Below the pieces are notes generated by a model that worked only from the letters and a program-made list of their open reading frames with translations, searched no databases and had not been told where the DNA came from. A stretch of DNA of 64,000 bases from Littorina saxatilis (taxonomy: Eukaryota > Mollusca > Gastropoda > Littorinimorpha > Littorinidae): the NCBI RefSeq assembly GCF_037325665.1, contig NC_090253.1, forward strand, positions 4,184,650 to 4,248,649, in the 5' to 3' direction. Shown piece by piece: positions 52,571 through 62,855 of the stretch (positions are counted from its first letter, which is position 1; each line of letters begins with the position of its first letter). The translations under genes and the position numbers were made by a program.

Positions 52571-54449
52571 ATGAAACGTCAAACCTTATTGCTTTTTGCT
52601 GTCTTCATGACCTTGAACTTGGTGTCCGTGACCTTGGCTTCGCCCATGGAGGGTTGGTTCGACTTTTTTCGTTTTGTTGATATAATTGAAGTAGGCAAAA
52701 CGATCTTGGATAAGCATTCAAAGGCTAACATTGGCGAGCGCCAAATGTAGGTCTAATTTTTCGTCAGTGCTGGCAACGCTACATTTTGCTCTGTGGCCTT
52801 TGTTGACGGATGTTCGGCTTGAAGAAGAATCACAGATATTTTACCTCTGTCTATAGGAGAAAGAGTAATGGAAACAAGTAAACTTTAATCTTTTTTGTCT
52901 TATCTAGAGTACGTTAATGGGGGTTGCAGAGGTCTCACTATTCCTGTTTTTCTTTGTCCTTCTGTACGCACTCAGATACATTGTGTTTGTGGGCTGACTG
53001 AGCTGAATTTGAGTGTGTTTGAATAGCTTGGTAGTGGGCAACACATTGTCGTAGCGAATAATCAAGTTCCTAGCTTTAGAGGAAGATGAAAACATGTCGA
53101 GAAAATAGATATCAACATGAGCCGGTAAACATAGATCTTATCATTTGCTAACAGTTAGTATATTAGAAATAACTGTTTTGTTAACGGCTAATTCCGACCA
53201 AAATATTCACTGAAGAAATCCCGCGACTAAGATAGAACAGCCGACTGAAGACTGGATTGTTTCGAGACTGACGTGACCTCCTTTACGTGACCTCATTCAC
53301 GTGACCTCATAAATATGATTTTCAACCGGCTTTTTGTTTTCGACGAACAATTGATCGTCCAGAAGTTGTCCATGTAAACCGTCTGGCTGATTTTCACACC
53401 AGTGCAGTACTGCTCGACTTTTCTACGACTTGCGGGGCAACCTTTTGGTATATTTTACCTGAGAATGTGGGCGCTCGTCAAACAAGAGAAGTCACAGGAA
53501 ATATGGTACTGTTATCTTTCCAACGATCTTGTGGCGACAAAAATAACCCAGAAGTCGACAGAAAGTCGGTGGTACGTCCCCTATACGAGGACGGGGTTTA
53601 TCTGGTTAGGGTGCTTAATTATTGTTATGTTTCTACTTTTAATCTTTTTTTGGATAAAGTAGCGACAAAAATTTACCAAAAGTCGATGGTAAGAACCCTA
53701 TACAAGAACTTGTACAGGGTTAATCTCTCGGCCCAGTGTACATTATTCTAATTTTTCTACTTTCAATCTTGTATTCAGAAATGACAAAAATGGCTCAGAA
53801 TTCGATTTAAAGTCGGTGGTAACTCCCCTATACGAGGACAGGGTTTATCTGGTTACGATGCACACTTATTGTTATGTTTCTACTTTTAATCTTTTTTTCT
53901 CATAAAGTAGCGACAATTGGCCAGAAGTCGACATAAAGTCGGTGGTAACTCCCCTATACGAGGACAGGGTTTATCTGGTTACGGTGCACACTTATTGTTA
54001 TGTTTCTGCTTTTATTCTTTTTTTCATAAAGTAGCGACAAAAATTGGCCAGAAGTCGACATAAAGTCGGTGGTAAGTCCCCTGTACAAGGACTTTTACAG
54101 GGTGTATCAGGATACTGTGTTCACTGATTATCAAAGTCTTTCAATTGTTTTTAAGAAGCGACAAATTAATGACCCAAAAGTCGCCGTAAAGTCGGTGGTA
54201 AGTCCCCTGCATGAGGAATGTTAGAGGGTGTATCTGGATACGATGTTCACTGAGTGTTCTGATCCAGTTTTTATCCTTTTTTCTGCAGTGGACGAGGAGG
54301 AAGAGAGGGGTCCACATGGGACAGAGAAACGCGAAGCTGACCCCAGCTCCCCCCGCCTGACCAAGAGACTGCAGTCTTGCGTCTGTTGCTGCCCCCCCTG
54401 TCCCTGTGCCGGAAACGTCTTTTTTAAGTCTGCCGCACAACAACAATAA
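52571..54449 (+). CDS. Candidate secreted cysteine-rich peptide precursor (first and last coding exons)
   Basis: First coding exon 52571-52746 (acceptor before a short 5' UTR, donor GTAGGT): the start KRQTLLLFAVFMTLNLVSV followed by ALASP-like TLASP is a typical signal peptide, then a short neutral stretch. Last exon 54289-54449 (acceptor TTTTCTGCAG): acidic DEEEERGPHGTEKREADP, a dibasic KR, then LQSCVCCCPPCPCAGN and a short tail ending AAQQQ-stop. Signal, acidic propeptide, KR and a six-cysteine end is the plan of many secreted peptide precursors (hormone-like, antimicrobial or defensive); I do not recognise the family and assign no activity. The two exons are not in matching phase, so one or more middle exons are unresolved; the tandem array between them carries several candidate short exons. 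Cleavage and folding are inference. Confidence 0.5.
53510..54288 (+). repeat. Tandem ~125-bp units, ~6 copies, each with exon-like core
   Basis: Each unit has a pyrimidine tract ('cttttaatctttttt'), an AG, a core 'gccagaagtcgacataaagt' ending CGGTG, and GTAAGT/GTAACT. The last unit's pyrimidine tract ends at the acceptor of the final exon at 54289. The spacing looks like acceptor, short exon, donor, repeated. Confidence 0.75.
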
Positions 54450-54467
54450 GATGGATGTGTTTATGTA

Positions 54468-54607
54468 AAGCCCGTCCTTAACTGGGCGAAGTCGGCTACG
54501 GGAAGTATACTCCGCGAAGCTGGCCGCACGAAGCTTTAACATTGTGTTTTCGGAGAAAAAAAACTGACTTCGCGAAGTCGACTTCAGGCTCAATTAAGGA
54601 CCGGCTT
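54468..54607. mobile_element. Small TIR element (AAGCCCGTCCTTAA ends)
   Basis: AAGCCCGTCCTTAA at 54468 and TTAAGGACCGGCTT ending 54607 are inverted with one mismatch; the interior has inverted GAAGTCG/CGACTTC blocks. A diverged relative is at about 58095-58200. It lies 18 bp after the stop codon of the peptide gene. Confidence 0.7.
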
Positions 54608-54903
54608 AAAGGAGGAGAAATAAACACCATGGTCGTTTTAAACCGCCTTGAAGGAGGAGAAATAAACACTACGGTCGTTTTAAACCGCCTTGAAGGAGGA
54701 GAAATAAACACCATGGTCGTTTTAAACCGCCTTGAAGGAGGAGAAATAAACACCATGGTCGTTTTAAACCGCCTTGAAGGAGGAGAAATAAACACCATGG
54801 TCGTTTTAAACCGCCTTGAAGGAAGAGAAATAAACACCATGGTCGCTTTAAACCGCCTTGAAGGATGAGAAATAAACACCATGGTCGCTTTAAACCGCCT
54901 TGT
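54608..54903 (+). repeat. 42-bp minisatellite, ~7 copies, one AATAAA per unit
   Basis: Unit contains 'ggaggagaaataaacaccat' and 'ggtcgttttaaaccgccttg'. AATAAA is kept in every unit. Located in the 3' flank of the peptide gene. Confidence 0.95.
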
Positions 54904-54964
54904 TTTTGAAGATAAGAGTGTGTATGTGGTACATTTTACGATGCTTGTATCATTTGGAGGTCCC

Positions 54965-55275
54965 TCTGTTTCATTTTATTTATTTATTTATTTATTTACG
55001 AGGATTTATATCGCGCACGTATCTCACCACACAAGGCGACTCAAGGCGCATGTTACCTATTAATGCCGTGTGAGATGGAATTTTTTACACAATATATCAC
55101 GCATTCACATCGGCCAGTAGATCGACTGCCTTCAGGCGCTGCATCCACCTTTCACAGCCTATTATTCCAGGTCACACGGGTATTTTGGTGGACATTTTTA
55201 TCTACGCCTATACAATTTTGCCAGGAAAGACCCTTTTGTCAATCGTGGGATCTTTAACGTGCACACCCCAATGCT
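54965..55275 (-). mobile_element. SINE-B-related repeat, inverted and diverged
   Basis: The reverse complement matches the SINE-B body at 16600-16920 ('gtgcacgttaaagatcccac', 'tgtccaccaaaat'); the (ATTT)n at 54978-54998 corresponds to its tail side. The tRNA head is absent. Confidence 0.75.
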
Positions 55276-55489
55276 GCTTTTCAACTTCAAAAACAAACTT
55301 AATTCATGCAATGCTGGTTGTCTTTTAAGTTCAGATATGCTAAGCAACCGTAATAATTAGAAAAACAAATGCATCGCTGTAGAAGATGTGTAGAAATGGA
55401 AATGTTCCAAACTGGGGTCAAGATCACGCAGGTTTTGAGCTAACTTTTGTAATGAATGATAATCAAGTACGATATTGAATTGCAAAAAT

Positions 55490-55496
<7 letters not shown>

Positions 55497-55578
<82 letters not shown>
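55497..55578. repeat. (CA)n microsatellite
   Basis: About 82 bp uninterrupted CA. Confidence 0.98.
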
Positions 55579-55580
<2 letters not shown>

Positions 55581-55621
55581 ATAGATGCGTTTGGCTGACG
55601 TCATTATTTCTCACTCATACA

Positions 55622-56018
55622 ACTTTCTTTCTTTCTTTATTTGGTGTTTAACGTCGTTTTCAACCGTTCAAGGTTATATCGCGACGGGGAAAGGGGGGGG
55701 GGGGGGGGGGGGGGATGGGATAGAGCCACTTGTTAATTGTTTCTTGTTCAAAAAAGCACTGATAAAAAAATTGCTCCAGGGGCTTGCAACGTAGTACAAT
55801 AATAATTTATGACCTTACTGGGAGAAGGCAAGTTTCCAGTACAAAGGACTTAACATTTCTTACATACTGCTTGACTAAAATCTTTACAAACATTGACTAT
55901 TTTCTATACAAGAAACACTTAACAAGGGTAAAAGGAGAAACAAAATCCGTTAGTCGCCTCTTACGACATGCTGGGGAGCATCGGGTAAATTCTTCCCCCT
56001 AACCCGCGGGGGGTGACA
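55622..56018 (+). mobile_element. Interspersed repeat family Y, direct copy
   Basis: Starts with CTTT-type tract and 'atttggtgtttaacgtcgtt', ends with 'taacccgcggggggt'. Inverse of 34186-34558. Contains a 29-nt G run. Confidence 0.85.
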
Positions 56019-56704
56019 TAGATCACACAGACTGTTGCTTGACTGTTGCGTTTTGGCATGCGACCAAGTAGAGGGAAGGTTTTATCTCATGAAAAAGCCA
56101 GGCCAGATAGAAACGAGGAGCCGAAATGTTTACACGAAAAGGAATGTGCCTTTAAATTCACAATGACAAACAATAAGAACATTCTGAAGCCATCCACAAG
56201 TAGCACTGCATAGAAACAGGGATTTTATGTTGATGTTTTCAATACTTTCGCATTATGCAGAGTTTTGTTTAATGGTTGTTGACGATAGAGCATAAAGGAA
56301 AACTAAAGATTCTAACCTAAAAAAAAAAAATAAAAAAAAAAGTAGAAACGTGACAGTGAAGAAGATTATTCAGGGCCCTTCCTCGAAGCCTTAAAACCTA
56401 CTAAAATATACAAAAGCAAAATCAGCTTATGTGATTATGAACACAACCACAACCATCACACACACACACACACACACATACACACACGTGCACACACACA
56501 CACACGCGCGCGTGCGCGAGCACACGGTACGCACACACACACACACACATACGCACACGCACACACACACACGCGAACACACGTACGCACAGACACACAC
56601 ACGCACACACGCACACACACACACGACAGCCCAGTCAGTCTCTGGACACTGATTCTCTGTTTACAAACTCCTAGTTATTGTGATGTTGTTTCTTTAACTA
56701 CTCA
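56019..56704. other. Intergenic with (CA)n at 56455-56625
   Basis: Apart from the CA/CG-rich microsatellite nothing is recognised. Confidence 0.5.
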
Positions 56705-57546
56705 GCGTCCTCATCATTCTCCACAGATTTCACAACCTTCTCGCTGATCGTATCATTCCCCACTGTAGTGTTTCTACCGGGTTTAGCATTCACGACCACT
56801 CGCTACCACCCATTCTGACCATCATCGCTCCACGCTATCGCTTTAAGTCCCTCTGACCGGATGCTCTAGTCCTACGCGAATCTATCAAAACAAGAACTAC
56901 AGAGTTATCTCCCATATGTTTTTCGCTAGCGCTGATCTAAATTTGAGATCAGTGTTCGCGAGACGAAAATGATTGCAGATTGACCGACTTCGACAGTGAT
57001 CTCCGTTCTGTTCTTCACAGTTATGATAAAGACATCGTTCTAAGGTCAAAACAAGTCGAAATTTTTGGACTGCTGCCGGAAGGAGACCGTAATATATGGT
57101 TGCATCACAACAGAACAAATCGTCTGCTTCAGCAAACGCCGAAACCAAACGGTTGATTATCACGTGACACTTTTGCCATATTTAGAGTAGTTTGCAACAA
57201 TAGCTCCCTTGAAACTGTCTTACAAATCAATTCCTTTGTAATTTAAAAATTACACAACACCATGAAAAATCATTATCGACGATCGCGAATCTGCTTATAT
57301 CAATAATACATTACAAAAAGCTCTAAATATGTTAAAAAAAAAAATCGGTTTCCTTGCCAGACAAGGAAACTCAAGGCATCCTGTCAGGGAGAGAATGAGC
57401 CGAACTCATTTTGACCTGAGGTCAGGATCGCTACCACCATCATTCACATTTCTTTCTTACATCTCTACTGAACCCAGTTTTTTCAAAATGTTCGTCCCCC
57501 TCAGTCATGGGTTTGGCGTTGTGCACCAAAGTGTGAATGCAAGAGA
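56705..57546 (-). repeat. Two degenerate duplicates of the UNC93A-like last exon
   Basis: 57423-57600 repeats the exon sequence at 57645-57780 ('gggtttggcgttgtgcacca' against 'gggctcggcgctgtgcacca'). A weaker copy at 56705-56830 repeats 'ccattttccacagctttcat'-like sequence ('cattctccacagatttcaca'). They lie directly downstream of the stop codon at 57547. Confidence 0.7.
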
Positions 57547-60500
57547 TCATCTCATGAATACAGATTCTTCTTCTATTTCCTTATCAGCACCATTTTCCAC
57601 AGCTTTCATAACATCACTGCTGACGTCACCATTCCCGACCACACGTGAGTCTCCACCACCATTTCTCTCATTTTTGTTTATCGCTCGAACGTCTCTGCTG
57701 AACACAGTTTCTTCAAACATATCCTCCCTCTCGTCCATGGGCTCGGCGCTGTGCACCAAAGCGTACGCGTGCTCGTCTCTGTCGAAGGCCTTGAGGCTCC
57801 GCCAATGGGAGACCTCCACGACCACGTAACCTAGCAACGCCGTTCCCACAAGGCCGAGGGCCACGTATATCCGGTTGGCGGGGCAGAGGAACTTGGCGAG
57901 GAGGAAGGAGGAGGAGATGGCGAGCGAGTGCCACGTGCCGCTGACGCTGAAGGCAGAATCCACTGTGGCGGGGAAGAGGACTGCCACGAGTGCTGAAAGT
58001 GAGAAAAAACAACACAACCAGGTTTAGCTTGAAAAAAACAAGGAAAAACTAGTCCTGAAGGCAGGGGCAGCACTGTGAGAAGTTTACACGATGCCCTGTA
58101 TTCATTGGGCCAAGTCGACTTTAAGAAGACCGCCGCACATAGCTTTTGAGTTTTCGATAAACAGGCTTTGCAATTTCGACTTCAGGCTCAATTAAAGAGG
58201 TAACTGATTACAAATAAACACCGAAACACTAGGGTAACGCAACTATGTTGCTGCACGTGCCGTCCACTAAGAGGAAGTGACCCGCATTTCCCAGCGTAGG
58301 GACAATAAAGCCACGAAGAAGAAAAAATATACTCACCCTCACACTGAACGCTCATGATGCCATCCACAAGCCCCATGACGGCCGCCAGACAGAAGAAGAC
58401 CGCCATGCTGCCGGAGTGGGGTCGCCACCACAGGTACACCAACAAGATGGCCGTGTCCACGACGAAGCCCACGCCAAACAGGAAGCGGCGTCCAGTGAAG
58501 CGTGCCGCGTAGCCTAGCAACCCCGCCGACAACATAGAGCTGAGTCCCCACGCCGCCATGACGTAGCCAACCATGCGTATTCCCAAGGCGCAGCTCACGT
58601 AGGCCTGGAAATTGAAGAACGAGTTAGCACAGTTGTTGATTTTGAGACAGAAGATCATTCCTTTAGTAACAATAACAATAACAACACTTTTTTGTCTATT
58701 AAAGTATGTAAATTAAATGGGATTCTTCCTGTTTCCGAACGTCAAATTTTTAATTATTCCAGTTTCTGAACGGCAAAGTTTGTCAACATGTTGCTTAGTC
58801 CCCACGTCGTCATGGTGTTACCAGTTATACGTATCCAAATGGCGCAGCTAACGTAGGCCTGGAAATAGCCGAGTTTTTGATTTTGAGACAGAAGATTCTT
58901 TTTTCATTCCTGTTTCCTAACGGCAAAGTTTGAAAACATGTTTCTCAGTCCCCACATCATCATGACGTTACCAGTTATACGTATTCCAAGGGTGCAGCTA
59001 GCCTAGGCCTGGAAATTGAAAAAACGAATTAGCCGAGCTGTTGATTTCAAACGGATGATCCTTCTATTGCTTCAACTTTTTTTTATTCTATTTTTTATTT
59101 TAAATTTTTTTTTATCTCTGAACGAAAAAAACCCGCTTGTATGAAATGAAAAAAGTAACTCAGAAAATGATTTCATTACTACGTGTGGTTTAGTAATCTC
59201 CCTCGGATAGTTCTGACAGCATTAAAATATCACATCTCGAGATGATGTTTGGTCAAGGGAGGCAACTACATTGAAATGCACGACAATAACTTGCCCTTTG
59301 AAGACCCTGTCAATGCTCATAGGTTTGACTCTTAACAAATACATGAGGAAAATACACCGCAAGGTGGTCAGCTTAATCATGTGCATACGTAAACAAGACT
59401 GTCCTTGGCAAAATTACAACAAATTACCAATACCACCTACATATTAAACAACAATAATGAATACACACACGCAAAATCTTACCTCAGTAAAGAGACTGAC
59501 GTGAAGAGAAAAATTCATGCCACGACTAAGGAAGACTGGAATAAGCATGAATAATTTCGGTTGGCTGAAGGCTGTCCAATAGGAGCGCAGCTTTCTCAAA
59601 ACTTCCCGCCCCGTGTAGCGTGGCTGATCCAGATTGGGCAAAAAGCGCCACGTGATACCCAAACCCAGAAGATCGAACAGCAAGAACACACCTGAAAAAT
59701 AGAATAATGCCAATTTAAATGACGCAGAATAGTTGAGACTGAAAGGTAAAAGTAAACCACGAAAGCAGCATGGAGCCTCAAGGGAAGAAAACAGTTTTTG
59801 TTAATGTTGTGTTTTGTCTTTATTTTGCCAAAAGCCCGATTTAACATATGCACCAGATCTCCAATTCTTCATAAGCGCAGTCACTTATAAGATGCGTTAA
59901 CTTAGTGACTACATATGTGACCCTCCACCACGAAATGAGTCGCATGTCACCTCGCGCGGTTCTGCGCTGGGCTTAATATAAGTCCGGGGAGTGTCTGATA
60001 ACAGAGTGAGGGTCACCCTAGTAACTGGCTTATAACTCAAAGAGTTTTTGCTCTTTTCTAAAACGGTTTTCACCACTGGATAGAGCATAAAAAACTCTTT
60101 ATAAACATGTAAAAATATGAAAATCATGCAAAGGTGACATGCGACTTATTCCGTTGTGGAGGGTCACACATTCCTCAATAACTAAAACAAGAATTCGTCA
60201 TTTCATAGTTAAACCCTAACCCTAATAACCCTAACCCTAATAACCCTAACCCTAATAACCCTAACCCTAATCCTGGCCTCAAGGCTTCAGACGGGCGCAG
60301 CAATGAAGAAAACAACAGACACAACAACAGACACAACAACAGACACAACAACAGACACAACAACAGACACAACAACAGAACGAACGAACGGATGAATGAG
60401 CGAAAAAACAAACTAATAAATTAATTCAACTAAAAAATCGATGAAGGAATAAATGAATGCTGGAAAGATTAGAACATACCAAGCAAAATGTAGATAATGT

Positions 60501-61152
60501 AGGTTTGCGGCGGAGGCAACCGGGGACCCTCCCCTTCCAGCGGGCAGTACCCCGCCCCGCAATGTGACGTCATCGGATATGTCGTCACAGGGGCTGGTGC
60601 GTAGGAGGACTGGAAGAGGATGATGGAAGAGAAGAGGTTGCCGCTCAGCTGACTGGCGTTGAAGATGAAATGGAACAGGCCGTTGAGTTTGCTGAAAGCG
60701 GCGTGAACCGTCATCAGTCTTTTGGGGCTCATAACCAAGCCCTGCTCGACGTAAACCCTGGCTAGAGCTGAGAGGTAAGTGTTCATGGAGGTCCACAGCG
60801 GACACGTGACAACCCCCAGCAACACAGACCCCGGTATCAGCGTCAGCCATGACGGGTAAAAGTTACACGCCACGTAGACACAGTGAGCCATCCAGGCCAG
60901 CAAGATCGTGACCTTGACCCCGAGGTTGTACACGATGGCGGGCGTGAAGAAACTGGTCAAAAAGGAGGTGGCGTAGAGAGCGGCAAGGGAGGCCACTCCC
61001 AACCCTTGCTGCTGGTGCAGACTACTCTGCAGGTTCTGCAGGGCCTGGAAAGCGGTGAAGACAAAGAGAAAGGAAATGGCGGCCACCACTGTGTCCCTGG
61101 TCGGTCTCTTGGTGGTGGCGTGGTACTCCGGTGTTCCGGAGACTGTGTCCAT
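57547..61152 (-). CDS. UNC93A: UNC93A-like major-facilitator membrane protein
   Basis: Four coding exons in transcript order: 60480-61152, 59483-59691, 58337-58604, 57547-57992; junctions AG/GT, phases agree, 531 aa. UNC93 proteins are MFS-fold membrane proteins with about 12 helices; UNC93A is poorly understood, and relatives regulate a two-pore K+ channel (worm unc-93) or traffic Toll-like receptors (UNC93B1). Signatures: a first helix with ISFLFVFTAFQALQNLQSSL, then QQQGLGVASLAALYATSFL, LIPGSVLLGVVTCPLWTSMN, a second half starting AYVSCALGIRMVGYVMAAWG, WWRPHSGSMAVFF and MGLVDGIMSVQ. The C-terminal ~85 residues are cytosolic, acidic and Ser/Glu-rich. The start chosen is the first in-frame ATG (61152); an acceptor at 61216 implies a 5' UTR intron or an upstream exon. 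Gene-symbol ortholog status (A versus other paralogues) is inference. Confidence 0.9.
58770..59070 (-). repeat. Two degenerate duplicates of the exon 3 acceptor edge (UNC93A-like gene)
   Basis: Near 58795-58895 and 58945-59050 occur 'gtccccacgtcgtcatggtg' and 'gtccccacatcatcatgacg', each followed by 'ccaaggNgcagctaNc-taggcctgg', matching exon 3 at 58545-58606 and its acceptor. Period about 125-130 bp. Confidence 0.8.
60212..60380. repeat. Interstitial telomere-like repeat and 12-bp ACAACAACAGAC array
   Basis: CCCTAACCCTAAT units (telomere repeat TTAGGG on the minus strand) at 60212-60272, then six copies of ACAACAACAGAC at about 60310-60378. In intron 1 (between exons 1 and 2) of the UNC93A-like gene. 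Confidence 0.9.
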
Positions 61153-61322
61153 GATGTTGGGTGGGGGGTGTTGTGTCCTCTCTTTTGCGGTGATGGATGA
61201 TTCCGTTGTGTTCACCTGGCAACAGAGAAAAAGGCAACAGTTACAGAAATTGTGTTCAGTGCATCGTGCTTTGCCAAAGTGGGGGCAATAAACTGAAGAA
61301 AAAAATCACACGCATTTCAAAG

Positions 61323-61324
<2 letters not shown>

Positions 61325-61366
<42 letters not shown>

Positions 61367-61433
61367 CTTTCTCTCTCTCTTTCTCTCTCTATCTCTCTTT
61401 CTCTTTCTCTCTCTCTTTCTCTTTCTCTATCTA

Positions 61434-61528
<95 letters not shown>

Positions 61529-61530
61529 CT
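61325..61530. repeat. (CT)n microsatellite with TTT interruptions
   Basis: About 200 bp, upstream of the first UNC93A-like coding exon. Confidence 0.97.
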
Positions 61531-62181
61531 TCTTCTCTTCCCCCTCCTCTTTGCTATTCATTTCCTTTTCCCTTATATTTCCCTCACCTCTGAAATATGG
61601 ACCGGCCGAATCATGACCTAACTGATGACACAAATCACTGGTCACACAAACGATTTTGCCAAGAAAATGCACGCAAGCCCGACGCTCTCCAAACTAGACA
61701 TAACATGCACAGTTTTCCTCATAGCTTGCTTGACACTTGTCCACTTGAAATCTGCATCAAAGCGAAACCTTTTCCACTTGCTATTTGCTTGACATTTGCA
61801 ACGAAGAATTCCGTTATACGTACCAACGATACCACAAACAATAAAAGGTAAAAACATTCAGATTTCTCTCGATGAAATTGATTCTGCCTCCATATTCAGC
61901 AGACAAATTTCGAAGGAAAGGAGCTGAACACCATATTTGATTTATGACAAAGCGTGCAAGCGCAAGTGATATATATATATAACGACTGCGGCTAGAAAAC
62001 TAGGATTGTAACATATGCTGCTGCTGAAGCAATCCATACTTTAAGAGGACTTGGGGTGGTACGTAAAGATGAGAGTGTGTGTATAGCAAAAAGTTTTGAG
62101 CCTTTTAAACAAACAAAAAAAAATATCAGAAAATGTTAATCAGAATTTTTATTATTTTTTAAACAACAACAAAAATACAGC
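61531..62181. other. Upstream flank, nothing recognised
   Basis: AT-rich; no coding stretch or repeat family supported. Confidence 0.4.
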
Positions 62182-62763
62182 AGAACGAATCGACACTGAA
62201 GTGACAATGGGTCGTTTCAAGCCATCACTTCCCACTCATAACGACAGAACGAATCGACACTGAAGTGACAATGGGTCGTTTCAAGCCATCACTTCCCACT
62301 CATAACGACAGAACGAATCGACACTGAAGTGACAATGGGTCGTTTCAAGCCATCACTTCCCACTCATAACGACAGAACGAATCGACACTGAAGTGACAGT
62401 GGGTCGTTTCAAGCCATCACTTCCCACTCATAACGACAGAACGAATCGACACTGAAGTGACAGTGGGTCGTTTCAAGCCATCACTTCCCACTCATAACGA
62501 CAGAACGAATCGACACTGAAGTGACAGTGGGTCGTTTCAAGCCATCACTTCCCACTCATAACGACAGAACGAATCGACACTGAAGTGACAGTGGGTCGTT
62601 TCAAGCCATCACTTCCCACTCATAACGACAGAACGAATCGACACTGAAGTGACAGTGGGTCGTTTCAAGCCATCACTTCCCACTCATAACGACAGAACGA
62701 ATCGACACTGAAGTGACAGTGGGTCGTTTCAAGCCATCACTTCCCACTCATAACGACAGAACG
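62182..62763. repeat. 64-bp satellite, ~9 copies
   Basis: Unit 'cagaacgaatcgacactgaa' + 'gtgacaatgggtcgtttcaa' + 'gccatcacttcccactcata' + 'acga'. Copies are almost identical; the main variant is AATGGG/AGTGGG, with the first three carrying AATGGG and the later ones AGTGGG. Confidence 0.95.
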
Positions 62764-62855
62764 GGCTAATCGTGCAATGGAAAATGAAAACCGTCATAAA
62801 TCAAGTGACAGCTGGCCAAGAAAAAAGCCCCATCAGATCAACATGGCAGTTGAGA

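Noticed and set aside
56897-57163. 89-codon minus-strand frame
   Set aside because: No splice sites, known motif or repeat support; composition is not distinctive.
57329-57829. Plus-strand frame of 166 codons
   Set aside because: Lies antisense to the last exon of the UNC93A-like gene and its duplicate; no independent coding signature.
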